Of a stretch of 64,000 bases of DNA, positions 63,342-64,000 are shown one piece after another. The position numbers were made by a program, and so were the translations under genes. The stretch comes from Clostridium cavendishii DSM 21758 (GTDB lineage Bacteria > Bacillota > Clostridia > Clostridiales > Clostridiaceae), in assembly GCF_900141845.1 (NCBI RefSeq), contig NZ_FQZB01000003.1, forward strand, positions 313,709 through 377,708, in the 5' to 3' direction. Under the pieces are notes generated by a model. That model ran no database searches, was not told the origin of the DNA, and saw nothing but the letters and a program-made list of their open reading frames with translations. Within the stretch, counting starts at the first letter, position 1. Each line of letters begins with the position of its first letter.

Positions 63342-63584
63342 TTAAAGAATTTTTCTTAACTTTTCAAAATTATATTCTTTTAATACTTTTTCGTAACTTT
63401 CTGTCCTTATAACTAAAGTTACCTTTTCTTTGCATATTCTTGATATTCTACCTTTAAGCTTTGTCCCCATAACATTAACTGGTGAATGTTTTTTTAACGG
63501 TTTTACAACTTCTGAATTACAATAAGTACATTTTTCTTCATTTTCAATTATTCTCATACATTCAGTGCAATAGTATAAATTCAT
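63342..63584 (-). CDS. small zinc-ribbon protein of unknown function
   Basis: 80 residues. A zinc-ribbon-like start MNLYYCTECMRIIENEEKC followed by CNSE (C-x2-C ... C-x2-C, the fourth site being CTYC), then a basic part with LKGRISRICKEKVTLVIRTE. No family recognised. Start ATG 63584 with AAAGGAG; the TTG at 63602 lies before that site. Confidence 0.7.
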   Translation of the reverse strand: MNLYYCTECMRIIENEEKCTYCNSEVVKPLKKHSPVNVMGTKLKGRISRICKEKVTLVIRTESYEKVLKEYNFEKLRKIL

Positions 63585-63804
63585 GTTAAAAACTCCTTTC
63601 AAACTGCAAGTTTATCCCCTCAATTATATTTATTTTATTTTTTTAATTTTATGACTATTACTTAGCTTTAACCTTTTTATTTTGTGGTTTTTACAAATAT
63701 TATTTATTTTTTTGTTCCTTTATCTGAATTTTAAATTTATCATTGATTATCCATACAAAAAATGGTACATTATAATTGTAAACATTAACAATGTTGCTAT
63801 TTTT

Positions 63805-63833
63805 TTGACAAATCATGCAATCGATTGCATATT
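63805..63833 (+). promoter_or_regulatory. promoter with LacI/CcpA-type operator before the GH65 gene
   Basis: -35 TTGACA (63805-63810), 17-bp spacer and CATATT (63828-63833). The palindrome ATGCAATCGATTGCAT (63815-63830) fills the spacer. It fits both the LacI-family operator with central CG and the cre consensus TGNAANCGNWWNCA. A second short inverted repeat AACATT/AATGTT lies at 63781-63795. Confidence 0.75.
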
Positions 63834-63853
63834 ATAGGAGGTATTAGTATATA

Positions 63854-64000
63854 ATGAAGAACTATGTTGAATTCAATGAGTGGAATATAATCGAAAATGG
63901 CTTTCATCTTGGGAAAAATAAAATTTATGAAAGCTTTATGAGTTTAGGTAATGGATATATGGGAATGAGGGGAAATTTTGAAGAAGATTTCTCTGGAGAT
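63854..64000 (+). CDS. glycoside hydrolase family 65 phosphorylase, 5' end only
   Basis: 49 codons run off the right edge. WNIIENGFHLGKNKIYES and then MSLGNGYMGMRGNFEE is the conserved N-terminal motif of GH65 maltose/trehalose/kojibiose phosphorylases. AGGAGG precedes the ATG. Which disaccharide it splits needs the rest of the gene. The maltose-type operator before it suggests an alpha-glucoside. Confidence 0.8.
   Translation, partial: MKNYVEFNEWNIIENGFHLGKNKIYESFMSLGNGYMGMRGNFEEDFSGD

Overview
The window is AT-rich (roughly 70% A+T), with tightly packed genes, GGAGG-type ribosome binding sites and many intrinsic terminators. The gene content is that of a Gram-positive, spore-forming anaerobe of Clostridium sensu stricto: a spore-photoproduct-lyase-like radical SAM enzyme, a sortase-anchored PL8 lyase, T-box-free amino acid genes, Firmicute riboswitches (guanidine-I and SAM-I), an ECF metal transporter and PdxST. 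The species cannot be fixed from sequence alone. I saw no rRNA, tRNA, CRISPR array, phage or insertion sequence. It reads as ordinary chromosome.

Layout. 1-4.1 kb: partial edge ORF, DUF6483-like protein, threonine ammonia-lyase, an array of decayed palindromic repeats, PlsC and a HAD phosphatase. 4.1-11.7 kb: small anchored protein, then a TetR-MMPL transporter-secreted helical protein operon with an autoregulatory operator, then a MATE exporter. 11.7-18 kb: remnant of a response regulator, RMD1/DUF155 protein, membrane GDPD, MIF-like protein, nucleoside hydrolase, carbonic anhydrase. 18-31.4 kb: secreted multidomain phosphoesterase, chemoreceptor, YbaK, HAD phosphatase with DMT transporter, PepF, an uncharacterised 50-aa protein, ArsC/Spx-like protein, two regulators, Asd. 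31.4-42 kb: LPXTG-anchored hyaluronate-lyase-like enzyme, a three-gene cassette (nucleosidase-like, SPL-like radical SAM, SDR), MnmM, DUF350, TtcA-like, SDR. 41.4-45 kb: BusR-like regulator and a compatible-solute ABC importer with a 13-bp palindromic operator. 45-53 kb: guanidine-I riboswitch with SMR exporter, PdxST, MprF-like protein, DUF5692-like membrane protein, CbiMQO. 53.3-64 kb: YkuS, IadA, zinc-ribbon proteins, YwbE, RlmD/RumA-type methyltransferase, RDD and VanZ-RDD proteins, MetNIQ under a SAM-I riboswitch, and the 5' end of a GH65 gene behind a LacI/CcpA-type operator.

Much of the window is regulated transport: osmolyte uptake (GntR-RCK_C regulator), guanidinium export, methionine uptake, Co/Ni uptake, and an MMPL export module. 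The best leads for something less described are the nucleosidase/SPL/SDR cassette (35.9-38.4 kb), the BusR-like operator (44.9 kb), the unassigned leader of cbiMQO (53.0-53.3 kb), and the dispersed palindromic repeat family (2.15-2.49 kb and 24.1 kb).
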